Made by a program: the position numbers and the translations under genes. DNA of 64,000 bases from assembly GCA_013399855.1 (NCBI GenBank), contig VXAY01007404.1:316931-380930 (forward strand), given 5' to 3'. Below the pieces are notes generated by a model. The model was given only the letters and a program-made list of their open reading frames with translations, searched no databases and was not told where the DNA came from. The DNA is from Oxyruncus cristatus. Its lineage: Eukaryota; Chordata; Aves; Passeriformes; Cotingidae. Positions 49,940-61,849 of this stretch are shown here, one piece after another. Position 1 is the first letter of the stretch, and each line of letters starts with the position of its first letter.

Positions 49940-50699
49940 AAACGTTCATCATTACAGTATGAAATCATTTGCTCTTTTATGTACAGCTCCGCACACCTGC
50001 TCCCTGAATGGACATATTAGCGTTTGTAAAGTTACAACTTTTCTCAGAAGTGAGAATCTGACATTAGAAGGGTGGTCTATTAATTTTCCTGTCAGTGATA
50101 CAGACTTGTTTCAGCTTTCTTTCTCTGTAATTTTTATCCCTAGTGTTAACTACAGTGCCAGTAATGCAATGGAAAGCTCTAAGTACATTTGAAGCTTGAG
50201 CAGAATTCATGCTTTAAAGATGATAAGAGCCTCCAAGGGAATAATTGCCTCACTACATGGACTGCAAATTGTTTGGCAACTTGTCTTTGTATTGTCCTTT
50301 GCTTTCTTGCAAGTGGTTGACATCAGTACACATTAACAGCAAAACTGATCAGCTGCAGAGCCAACAGTTTCATAGTCATTCATTTTTTCCCCTAAAGATT
50401 ATAATAGCAAAAGAACTGAAAGGCTCACAGAGTACTAATGAGATACACTTAAGTACTCAATGTACACTCTAATCTTTTCGGAAAACGTTTAGAGTATTTC
50501 TTCACACAATTTTTATTATTTCAGTAAATGTTTTCCTCATAAGCAACTATACTGAAATAATTGAAGCATAGGAACAGTGCACTGTAATCTTTGAAATATA
50601 TTTGGGATACTCAAAGCAACTGTTAATCAGAAAATATTAATTTCTGCAATAAAATCACAGAAAGGAAAGGAGAGGTGAGGCAAGGCGAGGCGACTGTGT

Positions 50700-50900
50700 T
50701 GATTGACACTGACTATGCTTTGAATGTTATTACTACAATGGCAGCTCCATGACTCCTGCAATTAGATTATCTTCTGCAACCTTTAGAAGTCCAACTGTCC
50801 TACTTATAATTTGGCTTCATAAAGCAACCTGCTTTAATTGAAAATATTTATAAGTATTGTAAATAACATGCAAATATGTGTAGGATCGTGTGTGATTAGT
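50700..50900. promoter_or_regulatory. Conserved-noncoding-like stretch with octamer motif
   Basis: Non-repetitive sequence with a perfect POU octamer ATGCAAAT (50868-50875), CAATTAG near 50760 and TTTAATTG near 50833. It is close to the minus-strand exon candidate at 51161. Confidence 0.2.
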
Positions 50901-51160
50901 GACCTATAAATATGGAGAAAATTGTACCCATCCAAAAGATATCAACGTTTTTTAAAATGTCTTCGTTTCACTAAAATGTACCTCATTTCTACCAAAAAAT
51001 CTCCTACCTCATCTTAGGGTTCCTGCAATTGTTTCATATCAATAGACTTCTACCAAGACACAAATTTCACTGAAAATAACCACTTTTAAGCACTGAGGAG
51101 GTGCAACAAGGTAGAAACTAAAATTTGATTGAAAAATTAAATGAAAGATATAGTCCTTAC

Positions 51161-51211
51161 CAATTTTTCCATTGCCTGCCATATGAAGATGTTTACATGT
51201 GTTCATCAATT
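51161..51211 (-). CDS. Candidate internal or first coding exon, 51 nt, unidentified
   Basis: On the minus strand ACTTTTTTTATGTTACAG precedes, and GTAAGG follows (AC at 51159-51160), a 51-base segment. Both signals are good. Only one phase is open: two leading bases, 16 codons LMNTCKHLHMAGNGKI, one trailing G, giving symmetric phase-1 boundaries. It contains an in-frame ATG (MAGNGKI) and could be a first coding exon. No partner exon upstream (higher coordinates) was identified. I do not recognise the protein. Confidence 0.3.
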
Positions 51212-51974
51212 CTGTAACATAAAAAAAGTGTTATGCTACCACATGAGATGAATGTATAATATTCCACTGTAGTAGCACCAGTTAAATCCCTAACTTATAG
51301 ATAGAGCTGAGGAACAGAAATCTGGAATCTTCCCCTTCCTGTAAGCATCTACCAAGGGTGTCTCTATGCAGAAGAAAAGAAGATTGAATCATAGTTTAAT
51401 CAACAACTGTATTTGTGACAAGATATACTATTTTATTGCAACTGTGGTAATAATTTAGGTTAGCAATTGAGAAAATATATTCAGTTAATGATATACTAGT
51501 ACACCAGCAACTGTAGGGTAACATATGTATTAGAAGAAAGAAAATTTTTGTTGATTTAATTTAACCAGACATTTGAGTACTTAAGATTGTAGTGTGCAAA
51601 AATTTGAATCCGAAAGTTTGAATTACAAAAGTTCCATGAGTTTGGATCAACATCTAGTTTCTTCCAGTTCCTTTGCTTTATTTCTCACTTATAGCCCTCA
51701 TCCCGAGAGACCAGAAACAAAGCAGAAACATTAGTGTTCTACTACCATTCCAGATTTTAATTTAAACTTCTATTAAATTAAAAGTCTAGTAAGTGGTTGG
51801 TCTCTAATTGTTTGAGTAGTTATTTGATAGCTTTTGAATTATCTTATGAAAGCTGGTAAAGCTGAGAACTGAGAGTCCTTTGCAGGTAACACAGGAAAGG
51901 AAAACTTTGTCATTCGAAGAACTGTGAGAAAATTTTCAACTTAAATATTAACCTTGGTGGAGAATAATTGAACA

Positions 51975-52335
51975 GTCCTAGAGCACAACTCCCAGAGGAC
52001 AGCTAACAGAGGAGCCAACAGACACAGCAGTTTGCACAACAATCTCTGGGTTCTGCTTTGGGAGTTTCTGGACACTTTGAGGACTCTGGTCTAGGATTGC
52101 TGGGGTATGTCTGGAAACCTTGTGAGAAACCTGAGAAGGTGCCTAGTGCTTCTAGGTAATGATGAGGTAGGGGTCCTACAAGAGTGAGAGCCTGAGGGAG
52201 CTCTAGCCCTTCCTAACAAGCTCAATCAGCTGACCTCAACTCAGGGTGATCGAAGCCTTCATTGCTGCTAAATGCTTACTTAGGGAGGATCAAGTACTTT
52301 TTAAACTAGTGCTCAAGAGAGGCCTATAGAGCAGC
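51975..52335. repeat. GC-richer island, probable degraded repeat
   Basis: About 360 bases markedly richer in GC than their flanks (from GTCCTAGAGCACAACTCCCA to GGCCTATAGAGCAGCCAG). The phrase CAGACACAGCAGTTTGCACA followed by a stretch with TTTGGGAGTTTCTGGACACT vaguely resembles retroviral LTR sequence, but I cannot assign a family, orientation or ends. No long open frame. Confidence 0.3.
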
Positions 52336-52339
52336 CAGA

Positions 52340-54185
52340 TACAGAGCATAGCCAACGACTGAAGTATTTGATTCTACTAGTATATTACAAAGTGTTCTGT
52401 ATATCTCTACACATGAATTCCAAGCTGGCAGATGCAGGCAAGCCTTCATAAAAAATTATATGCTGGAATGCTCACAGTGCTTACCCCATGGTAAGTAATC
52501 CTGCCTCTTATCTAATATACCCAATGTAAACAGGTACTTTGATTTTGCATGATTCACAGTATGCTGTGTCAGGGAATATGCAAGAAGTATTTAAAAGTTA
52601 TGACATTTCAAAAAGCCTTGTTTGAAGACATTTATTTTGAAATAAATCATACAGCTATATGCTATTCTGTATACAAAGCATTACATTTTGGGTAGTTCTT
52701 TCCATTACAGGAATGACACTACCTCAGTTACTCAAAGGCATTTATTTTCTCTATCATACAATCTTTTATACAGCGGTCTAATAAATTTATTTCCCCCTCC
52801 GGATTCTTAAATAATGAACAGAAATGGATTCATCATTTACTTTCAAGGAAATGTGAAACTTCTGAAAGTGAAGAAAGATGTTTGCTGGATACTTTGTAAG
52901 TCTGCAGAAAAGCATTACAAGCTTTCAATGCCTTCACTTTAAATAAAACTGTGATAGCAGTTTTCAACTCATTGAATACTTTAATATGCATTTTACTCAG
53001 TTTTGAAGTTCAAAATGTATGATTAATAAATTTTCCCTATGGTTTAGTTTCTCATAAGATTTAGGGAAAATATACTTATGTTTAGAAACAGATTCACCAA
53101 GAATGTAAGTGGTGAAAATAAAAATAAAATAAAATAAAAAAAAAAAAAGGAAAAATACAAATGCATCTTACAATTCTGATTCTATGTAGTTCAGCACTGC
53201 AGAATTATAATCAAATTCTGTAGGTACAATATTGAATAAAGAAAATGGAAAAGCTTTTCAGTAAATGGATACAATCCTTACTTAAGCATTACCCAGAAGC
53301 AGACTATTTTTCAAGAGTTCATTTCACAGAATTCAATTACAAAACATTACAGTTTATTGTAAATGCAAGTCTAATGTTTAAACTTCTAAAGGTCCTAGAG
53401 CTGAAAAAACAGAAAAAGATGATAAGAAATAATTTGTATCTTGAGTCTTTTTTACAGTTAGTCTACTAATGTTTTTCAAGGTAGTTTGCATCTGAATATT
53501 ATTTTATCAGTGTTACTAGTCAGCCCAACAACACAAAGTATGTAGGTAGTTTTCTGAATTATAAAGAACGTCTGGCTGTCTTTAGCCATGTCTTGTGCAC
53601 TCTGAAACTGTTCCACGTTATTCAACTGAGAAACATTTTGAAAGTCACTCCTTGAATAAATGTTGTTCTTATCATACTCAAACCAAACATCCCAACCCTA
53701 GCTGTTAGAAAATTCATTTGCTGCTTTTGGCAAATTCAAGGGATTAAGGATAAAATATTATAGATTCAAATATTGATATCTTCTCTCTTCAAATGCTGTT
53801 TAACTGAGGTTTTTTTCTATTTTGTGTACCAAAATGATACAAACTTATCTAGCCTTCTCCAATTCTCTAAGTTCAAGATGATTGCTTTTAATATTTATTC
53901 ATCCCAGTGGTATGCTTCTATTCTGTTTCACTGCAAATGCCTGTTCTCGTCGGTCTTCTGAAAACTGCATTTCAGAATGCTCATGTAAAAGACATAATTT
54001 TACTCGTGTGAACACCTGTATTACAATCCCATTTTTAATTCTGCGTGTTGTTTTTAATAATCTGAAAGAACAAAGACTTCAATTTTTTCAATTTCAGGTA
54101 GCACACATTTATACATATGCAGAAAAAAAAATCTATATATATACACATCTTTTTACGTATGCATTTGAGTTGGGTCTAGCTGAGA
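52340..54185. other. AT-rich noncoding sequence
   Basis: No gene recognised. Contains an (AAAAT)n/poly-A tract at 53115-53148. Confidence 0.6.
53115..53148 (+). repeat. (AAAAT)n and poly(A) tract
   Basis: AAAATAAAAT units grade into a run of A. Confidence 0.9.
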
Positions 54186-54189
54186 TTCT

Positions 54190-54740
54190 ATTCCCCATAG
54201 CAGCCCTCAGAGTGCTGTGCTTTGCATTGGTACCTAGGAAGGTGTTGACAACACACCAATTTTTTGGGTACTGCCAAGCACTGCTGTCACATATCAGTGC
54301 TGTCTCTCCAGTATTCCACACACACAGCAGTGGGCTGGGGGTGGGCAAGATCTTGGGAGGTAACACAGACAGGACAGCTGATCCAAAGTGACCAAGGGAG
54401 TGTTTAATGCTTTATGCCATCTGCTCAGATATAAAAGATAAGAAAAGGAGGAGGAAGAGAGGGTTGTTTGATATTTACAGTGTTTGGCTTCAGGAGCCAC
54501 TGCTATGTGTTGAAGCCTGATATCCTGGGAAATGGACAGACATCACTTGCTGATGAGAAGTACAGAAGAAAATCTTTGCTTGGACACCTGTGACCTTTGT
54601 TTTTGCTTTAGTAAAATGACTTTATCTTGACCTAAAATTTGGGGGGAGAGGGGGCAGATTCCATCTTGTTTTCTCCCCCTGTCCTAGGGAATACAGAGGC
54701 TTGGTGGCACCTGGCATGCAGCCAAGGTCAGTCTACCACA
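54190..54740 (+). mobile_element. Degraded solo LTR, avian ERVL-like
   Basis: Successive blocks follow the order of a common avian LTR: GTGCTTTGCATTGGTACCTA and GGTGTTGACAACACACCA near the 5' end, CAGTGGGCTGGGGGTGGGCA, GACAGCTGATCCAAAGTGAC, a TATA box TATAAAA (54430-54436), then TGCTTTAGTAAAATGACTTT and a G-rich block, ending AGCCAAGGTCAGTCTACCA. The same kind of ending in the opposite orientation is seen at 15658. Many small indels indicate age. The 169-codon frame at 53882-54391 runs into this element and is not a gene. Confidence 0.85.
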
Positions 54741-54744
54741 GCAT

Positions 54745-57700
54745 TTCTACAAATACACATATAATTTAAAATATTATTGTTTTAATAAGCTCACAGCTGC
54801 AAAAAATAACTATACAGTAGCAGAAATTTTATACTTAGATGTTGGTTTTCATTTCTCCTTGTGCAGTCAGTTGTAAACTTATACGCTTATAACCATACAG
54901 TTAATACAAGAACTCACCAAACCTGGTAACAGTGGAGTGGACATTTCATGACATACATATGCATGAAAATCAGTGCCATAAATAAATTATCACCAGAGGG
55001 AAAAAAAAAATATTTATGTCAGTAAAGTTATTCTATGGATTGATCATAAAGTACTTATGAACAGAAGAGTTATACCAATCCCTGCAGAGGCACACATTTT
55101 ATTCATTGATGTTTACTGTCAAATGGAAACATTTTAATTTATGGCTGTCCATGTAACTAAAAATTATTTTTCCCATAGCCATAAGGTTATTTCCGATGAT
55201 CTGATATGTTTTTGTTCTGGTTTTGTTTGGTTGTTTAGTTTTGCAACACCTCAAAAGATGTTTAGGGCAAATAAAATATATTACAGTACCCTGAAAAATT
55301 AATGCTGTTACATTTATTATAACTGGTGTTTAAGACCTTGAGACTTCTGAGTACCAGACAGCAGAAAAACTAATCTACAAAATAGAAAGTAGTACTGAAC
55401 ATTTTAATCTCATGTTTTTAATTTGATCTCAACTTTATTATAGCTTCATTATCTGTAAACGTGCAAGTAAATCTAAGTGCTGCTCTGATGCTCAAGCAAT
55501 GCATTCATATTTCATGTAAAGCAATATTTCCCCACCAAACTGTTCCTTATTAATAATGCACAGGTTCACTAACTCATCAAAGTTTGAAGTATTACAAGCT
55601 CATCATTCAGCTATGTTGGTTGATACTTCATATATAAAGTGTTTTGTCTTGCAGATATATCAGCTGATTACTCCTATTGCATTTTATGCAGTAATAAGTT
55701 GACATAAAGCACACTTTCAGAAAACTCCAAGAACAAACAGAAGTGTTGGTTTCATGTCTTCACTAAAGGAACAAATAAAAAAAAAGAAATACAAATTTGC
55801 CTTACACTCCATACTTTAAAATCAGAATACCACTATATAGTGATTCTTCAAATAATACCAGAATACTCCTGAATATTTTATATGATTCTTAGATGGTGAT
55901 ATCTATCTTTAACTATACTTCCATTATATTATTTTTCTTTGGACATTTGATAGCTGCTAAGTTCTAACCCTGTTTTTGCAAGACTTTTTTTTGTTGTGAT
56001 TAAATATATTTTAACTGGAAAAACAAGTGCTTAACATCTCTAAGTTGTATCTACTTAGTTTTAGATGCAGACATTAGATAGCAAAGAAATTGTATCATTT
56101 GCATGACGAGATGAAATATATGTTAAAACTATATTCCTCAGCCTTGACACATTGAGTCTGAAAACAAGTGTGTTCACAGGCATCTGGATAGGTAATTACT
56201 CTTCTTTTACCAAAAGTAATTTTGTGAACTGGTCAAAGCCAAGGAATTTTGAAGGAAAAAAACCCAACACAATAATATAATATTTGTCCCACGATCAATA
56301 TGGTAAGAACAAAAAAGTAAAACCTTCAGCATACTTATAGGTTTTCACTTGAATTTCTAATCTCAAACTTCTAAATATCATGGTTAAATAGATCAAAAAT
56401 CTAAAATATGACATATAGTCTGCATAAAATCACACATATGAAAGTTAAAAGATTTATAAGATCTTTATATATAAATAATATAATACAGCTCATTATGATA
56501 ATATTTAGGATAGTAGGTCTTTGTTCCTTAAACTAGTTCAGATTTCTCCAAATATTTCTTTCATGTTGCATTATTTTAACAGGTCACATAATATAGTTTG
56601 GGTTTTCTAAAATTTCCTTTGTGTGGGGATCGTCTGGTTTGTTTGTAATTCTTACACAACTAAAACCCTACATTTTTCTTTTAACTTTCCAGTCTTCAGT
56701 GTTTTCCTCTTCTCATGGTCTGGAAATTGTATTTTGAAAATACTCATGGCAAGGTAAATGTATTTTCATGAGAAAAAAAGTTTATTATTCCTGACAGTCA
56801 TATTTTATCAGTTTCTACAACACAGTATGAAATATAAGCATGCACCTCATGCAACATTTAAAAAACAAAAAAAATGCACAAACTCAATATTTTTGCAAAA
56901 AACCTTTCTTCATATATGAAACTTTACACACCTTTTACCTCAAAATATTGTACTACAAGCATACAAGCATGTCTGTAATGCTAATAGTTAAAATTCTGGG
57001 GTAGTAAGATACTCAAGGCTTCATGGGAAAACTGCTCTGCACATTCACAGTCTCTCACCTTACAGTCACAAGTACCAGCAGCAATAAAAATAAATTGCTG
57101 TGAAGTGTAGTCCTGCACGTAAGCACTTGTCATTTAGTACCACCAGTACAGCAAAATAGATTGTGACCCCAGACCGCTGTGGCTGTTGGATTCACATGAT
57201 TTATGGTATTATAGGGAAAGCTTACTTTTATTTGTGTGGAGGACAAAAACAGTTCTGACACCTAATCAAGGTGTTTCATGAGTGCCATAACTGACAAATT
57301 TTCAATCCAGAAATTTCTGCAAGCTTAAAACACACAGGTTGGCTCTCAACCAGTAACACTTAAAATTGTGGCGTTAACTTAAGAGTAAATCCTGAAGTTC
57401 TAAATTTAGAATCTAGGTCTGCCTACTCTAGATATGATTATCCACAAGTATCAGAAAACAGAATTAAATCTAATCAGAAGTAAAATGAAACATGTAGTTT
57501 TCAGTTAAGAAATACTACAACTTCTATTAAATACATGGACATTAGATCTCATAAGCAGAATACTTTTCATTTTAAATTTGAAATTTATTACTGATGTGCT
57601 GTCAGGAATAAAAAAAAATATACCTAATTTTTAAAAAAACACATTTTTTTCAACTTTGAAACTGTTAAATTGGTGGGAGTATGATCAGGTATTAGTACTG

Positions 57701-58400
57701 CTAAACACAAAAAGCCAATAGTGGAGATTAACCTAAAATGGAGCAAGAGTTAGGATGACACAAGACAGACTAATGGTCAGTACATGTAACACGTTAGGAG
57801 TCTAAAATACAGTCTAACCACAAATAAGTATAAAATGTTCTCTCCATTTGCAGGCAACTACATGTGGTTGAATTCAGAATGCTCTTATAGCTCTTTCTCT
57901 ATGTAAAATGCTCAATGAGTATTTTGTGGGAAGGCTATGCACTATTTCTATAATAAAGACTAAAATTTGCAATGCCACTTTGAAGATTATAACACTGAAG
58001 AAAAGACAGCAAGGAAACCAGGAGACAGAAGTAAGAAAAGGAAGTTTTAGAATAGAAATATGAGGATTAAAAGCTGGAAGGGACAGATGAACTACAAACA
58101 AAGGTCTCAACAGGAAGGCTTTGCCTTATAGTACCTGCCAAATGGCCCTATCATAAATCTCTTTAGTTCCATCCCTGAATATTTGAAGATAATAATTCTA
58201 GATATTTACTAGAGAAAAACCACCCAGGGACCTTTCCCTGATGTCCATGTGATAAAATAGTTCTACCTTTGTTCAAATATAGAGTTGTCATTTTGATTTC
58301 TTTAAAGTCTATCGGACCTCAATGCAACAGGATCTATTTATGAGAAAACAAAATCATGTCCACACATCAGCTACATTTAAAACCTGTAGTCTTTTCTTTG
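54745..58400. other. AT-rich noncoding sequence
   Basis: No gene or named repeat recognised. Open frames are at most 78 codons. Confidence 0.6.
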
Positions 58401-58406
58401 AAAAAA

Positions 58407-60020
58407 ATCACAGAATGACAGAATCATTTGGGTTGGAAGGGACCTCTGGAGATCATCTAGTCCAACCTCCATGCCAACGCAGAGTCACCTAGAGCAGGTC
58501 GCACAAGGTGGGTGGGTGGGTTTTGAATGTCTCCAGAGAGGGAGGCCCCATGCTTGTGGGTGCATTCGATCCCTTTGGCAATTGATAAATTGAGTGAGGC
58601 TGGAGCCAGTATTGATCCCTGGGGAATGCTGCTGACTATTACTATAGCTGGGTTCTACTCTATTCATCGTGACCCTCTGAGCTCTGCCATTCCAACAGTT
58701 CTTGATCCACCTCACTTTCCATTCATATAATACAAATTTCCTGAGCTTACCTACAAGGATGTTATGGGGGACAGGGTCAAAAGCTTTACTGATGCCGACG
58801 TAGACGATATCTACTGCTCTCCCTATCCATCCTTATCGACCCATCCTACTGTGTCATCATAGAGGCTATCAGACTGCTTAAGCATGATTTTCCCTTGGTG
58901 AATCAATGCTGACTATATTCCTGATGATCTTCTTTTCTTGTTCATGCTTGGTGATGACCTCCAGAACAGCCTGTTCCATCACCAGGGGTGGAGGTGAGGC
59001 TGACTGGCCGGTAGTTCCCCAGGTCTTTTTTCCTGCCCTTTCTGAATATGGCAGTAACACTGAACTTCCTCCAAATATCAGACACCTCTCCTGTTCTCCA
59101 TGCTTTTTCCAAGATGATGAAGGGCAGCAGAGCAGCAGTTGCTGCATGCCAGCTCCCTCAGTACCTTTCAGTGCATCCCATAAGGGTCCATGGATTTATG
59201 CGTCCTAGCTAATCTGTAACCCAACCCTCTACAACTGGGGGAATTCTTCCTTTTTTTTGGCATTATTCTCTTACCTCCAAGGTCTCGTACCCCTGAGAGC
59301 CATCCTCTGGAGTGAAAACAGAGGCAAAGAAGGCATTAAGTAATTCCACCTTTTCAGTGTTTTCCATTACCAGAATATCCATCTGATTCAGCAGCAGCCC
59401 CACATTTTCCCAGAGTTCCTTTTGCTGTTGATATATTTGTAGAGGCCTTTCTTGTTGTCATTGATGTCCGCTGCCAGACTCAATTCCAGGTGGTCCCTGG
59501 CCTTCCTCATTGCATGCCTACATACTCTGATTATGTCCTATAGTTACCCCTGGTGGCCTGTCCCTTTTTCCCATAAATTTCTTTCTTGTCCTTGAGATTT
59601 CCCATAAATTTCTTACTTGTGCTTTTGTATCTTCTTGCTCATCCATGCAGGCCTCCTGCTCCCTTTGCTTGATTTCTTCATCATGGGGATAGAATGGTCT
59701 TGAGCTTGGAGGAAGTGGTGCTTCAAGAATGACCAGATATCTTGGACTTCCTTCTCTTCTAGAGTCCTACCCCATGGGATTCCTCTAGTAGGTCCCTGAA
59801 GAGACCAAAGTTAGCTCTCTGGAAGTTTATGGTTCTAGTCTGTTTTATTAGTTACTGTTTTGCTTCCCCCATGCAGGATCCTGAGTTCCACCATCTCATG
59901 GTTGTTACAGTCAAGGCTGTCGCCAACTTTTATGTCTTCTACCAGTCCCTCTTGGTTTGTTGGTACAAATTCCAACAAAACACCCTTCCAAATGTCCCAA
60001 TGTATTCTAGTGCTACAGGA
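58407..60020 (-). mobile_element. Long CR1 retrotransposon copy, internally deleted
   Basis: The plus strand opens with ATCACAGAATGACAGAATCA and GGGTTGGAAGGGACCTCTGG, the antisense CR1 3' end. On the minus strand, broken frames give in order: AFFASVFTPEDGSQGYE (near 59290-59335), VLEVITKHEQEKKIIRN (58900-59000), KAFDPVPHNIL (58755-58787) and RWIKNCWNGRAQRV (58670-58715). These are the linker and finger-palm peptides of CR1 reverse transcriptase. After about 58575 the frame passes directly into 3'-tail sequence (58440-58560), so the catalytic ADD-box segment and the rest of the C-terminal domain are missing. Frameshifts and stops are frequent. The 5' limit is approximate. Confidence 0.93.
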
Positions 60021-60039
60021 GTTAAACTGTGTTGGTCAT

Positions 60040-61490
60040 TGTGTTAACATAAAAATAATCTTAGACTTACTTAAAGAATACTTAACTTTTTTTGTTTGGT
60101 TGGTTTTTGGTTTTGTTTTTTTAATCAAAGAAGTCTTCAACAGGAATATTTTCTTTCCTTTCCTCAATTCTTCTTCAATTCTTGTAAAAACTTTCAGTGG
60201 TTACCAGGTAATACTGTAAAAATACAAATGCTAAGTCCCTGTAATCAGTACAGTCTTTGCATTTGCTTATTAACTCTGCGGAACTTTAACATGAGCTTAA
60301 TGCTAAGTATACATTAAAGTGATCCACAACCAGGAGTGTTTTCCAGAATGAAAGATAAAGTGAAATAAGTGAAAGCTTCATTATATCTAAATAAAACTAA
60401 ATTAATGCAGCTTGTTAAAGCAAATTGAAATAAATTTCATAGATGTGGAAAGTAACACGAGACTGAATAAAAACTGAAAATACTATCCATCTAGACTCTG
60501 AAGAGGAAGGACAGGTACCTTTAAATGACCAAAATGAATGACTTGTAAATTAATAACTATTCGAAGAGAAGATAGTAATTCTTTGGGGAAAACATGCACA
60601 TTGCTCAGTGTTAGTGTCTTGGGAGTATCCTCCGAGAAAAAAATATCAAGCGTGCTGACAACTTCAAGTAGAAATTGTAATTTATGATCACTATTTTGTG
60701 CATGAGAGAAAAGTATACAGAAAGGAACAAGATATTATTGTAAGAAAATGAAGTTTTTCAAAGACACTAAGTATAGGTTAATGATAAGATTCATTTGCTT
60801 CCTTGGAATCTGTGACTGTTCAAAATGGTAGAATAAAACCAATATTTAAATGACAAAGTATTTTTTTGCTAGTGTTTTAGTACCGTTAGTGTTCACCTTA
60901 TTCCTGAGCTCTGCATGCCCTATATAGTTTTGCAGGTTTCCATTTGCAGATTAGGTAGGGCTCCTGAGTTTAGTTCATAATAAGAGAGCTCATGTTAATT
61001 TTCTTCTAGATGCTACTGACAATCTAATGGCCCTTGCTCATCCCATGGTACCTCAAACAGTTTCTCATTCCATGCTCATCATTTCTTTGTGTTTTTCCCA
61101 TCCACCAGGATGTGATGGATTTGGTTGTTACCAAACCTCTCATGGTAAGAATCATTTTCTCTACAGCCACTGTGTTAAGATTTGAAATGAGCAAAAAGAG
61201 ATTTTCCAAATAAAATTCTGCTTCTGTATTCTGTATCCCCTTTTTTTGGGTTTAAATTAATGTATCAAGCTATTTCCTGCTAAGGATAAATTACAACCTT
61301 AAATTACCTGACTTAAATATTTAAAATCCTTACCAACATTGAGTGTAACAGACTTTTGTTCATCTTTCTTTACTGATTCTATATAGAGCCATAACAAGAT
61401 GCCGATTCTCACATATGCTATTGGTTATTTGTAATTTATCATAATAAATATTTATTAGTGTATATTAACAAAGATACGGGATTTTATTTA
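60040..61490. other. AT-rich noncoding sequence
   Basis: Starts with a T/G-rich tract (60088-60122). No gene recognised. Confidence 0.6.
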
Positions 61491-61495
61491 TTATT

Positions 61496-61843
61496 TCCAG
61501 AATGATACAGAAAATATCCCTGAGGGTTTGAAGGTGCCCAGGCACTGGCAGTGGCGGGACTGCAGGGTGGCCTTTGTGCAGAGAGACTGAGGCTGCCCTT
61601 AACCTTCCACAACCGGTTCCAGCTCAGTCCAACCCACCCACCCCAGGGCACGTCTGAGCCCTGCAGCCATGGATAGTGGGCTCTCAGAAAGTGAATGTCT
61701 GAAAGGGTAAAAAAAACCCCTGATGGTAAAATGGTAAGTGATTTCCCCATCTTTATCTCAGCGTATGTGCTCAGTTGAGGAGGGAAAGTGAGAGAATGGA
61801 TGGATGGGCGTCTGTGCCTGTCAGACAAGGTCAACCCTCAACA
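61496..61843 (+). mobile_element. Probable fragment of an ERVL-like LTR
   Basis: A GC-rich island with GGTGCCCAGGCACTGGCAGT, CCTTCCACAACCGGTTCCAG and CCAACCCACCCACCCCAGGG, and a terminal AGACAAGGTCAACCCTCAAC, resembles avian ERVL-type LTR sequence ending in GTCAACC...ACA. The 5' end is indistinct and the family call is from memory of such repeats, not a search. It accounts for the 116-codon minus-strand frame at 61484-61834. Confidence 0.55.
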
Positions 61844-61849
61844 ATATCG

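Larger units (their letters stand above)
46880..50640. other. AT-rich noncoding sequence
   Basis: No gene recognised. T/G-rich tracts at 48410-48483 and 49880-49939 account for part of the 136-codon frame at 49782-50192. Confidence 0.6.

Noticed and set aside
49782..50192. 136-codon plus-strand open frame
   Set aside because: Spans a T-rich/(GGTTT)n low-complexity tract giving repeated F, W, L and V. No coding signal.
53882..54391. 169-codon plus-strand open frame
   Set aside because: It runs from AT-rich unique sequence into the ERVL-like LTR at 54190 and has no domain. It is explained by chance plus LTR composition.
59860..60219. 119-codon plus-strand frame
   Set aside because: Antisense shadow of the CR1 5' part continuing into a T/G-rich tract.
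61484..61834. 116-codon minus-strand frame
   Set aside because: Lies inside the GC-rich LTR-like fragment in antisense.
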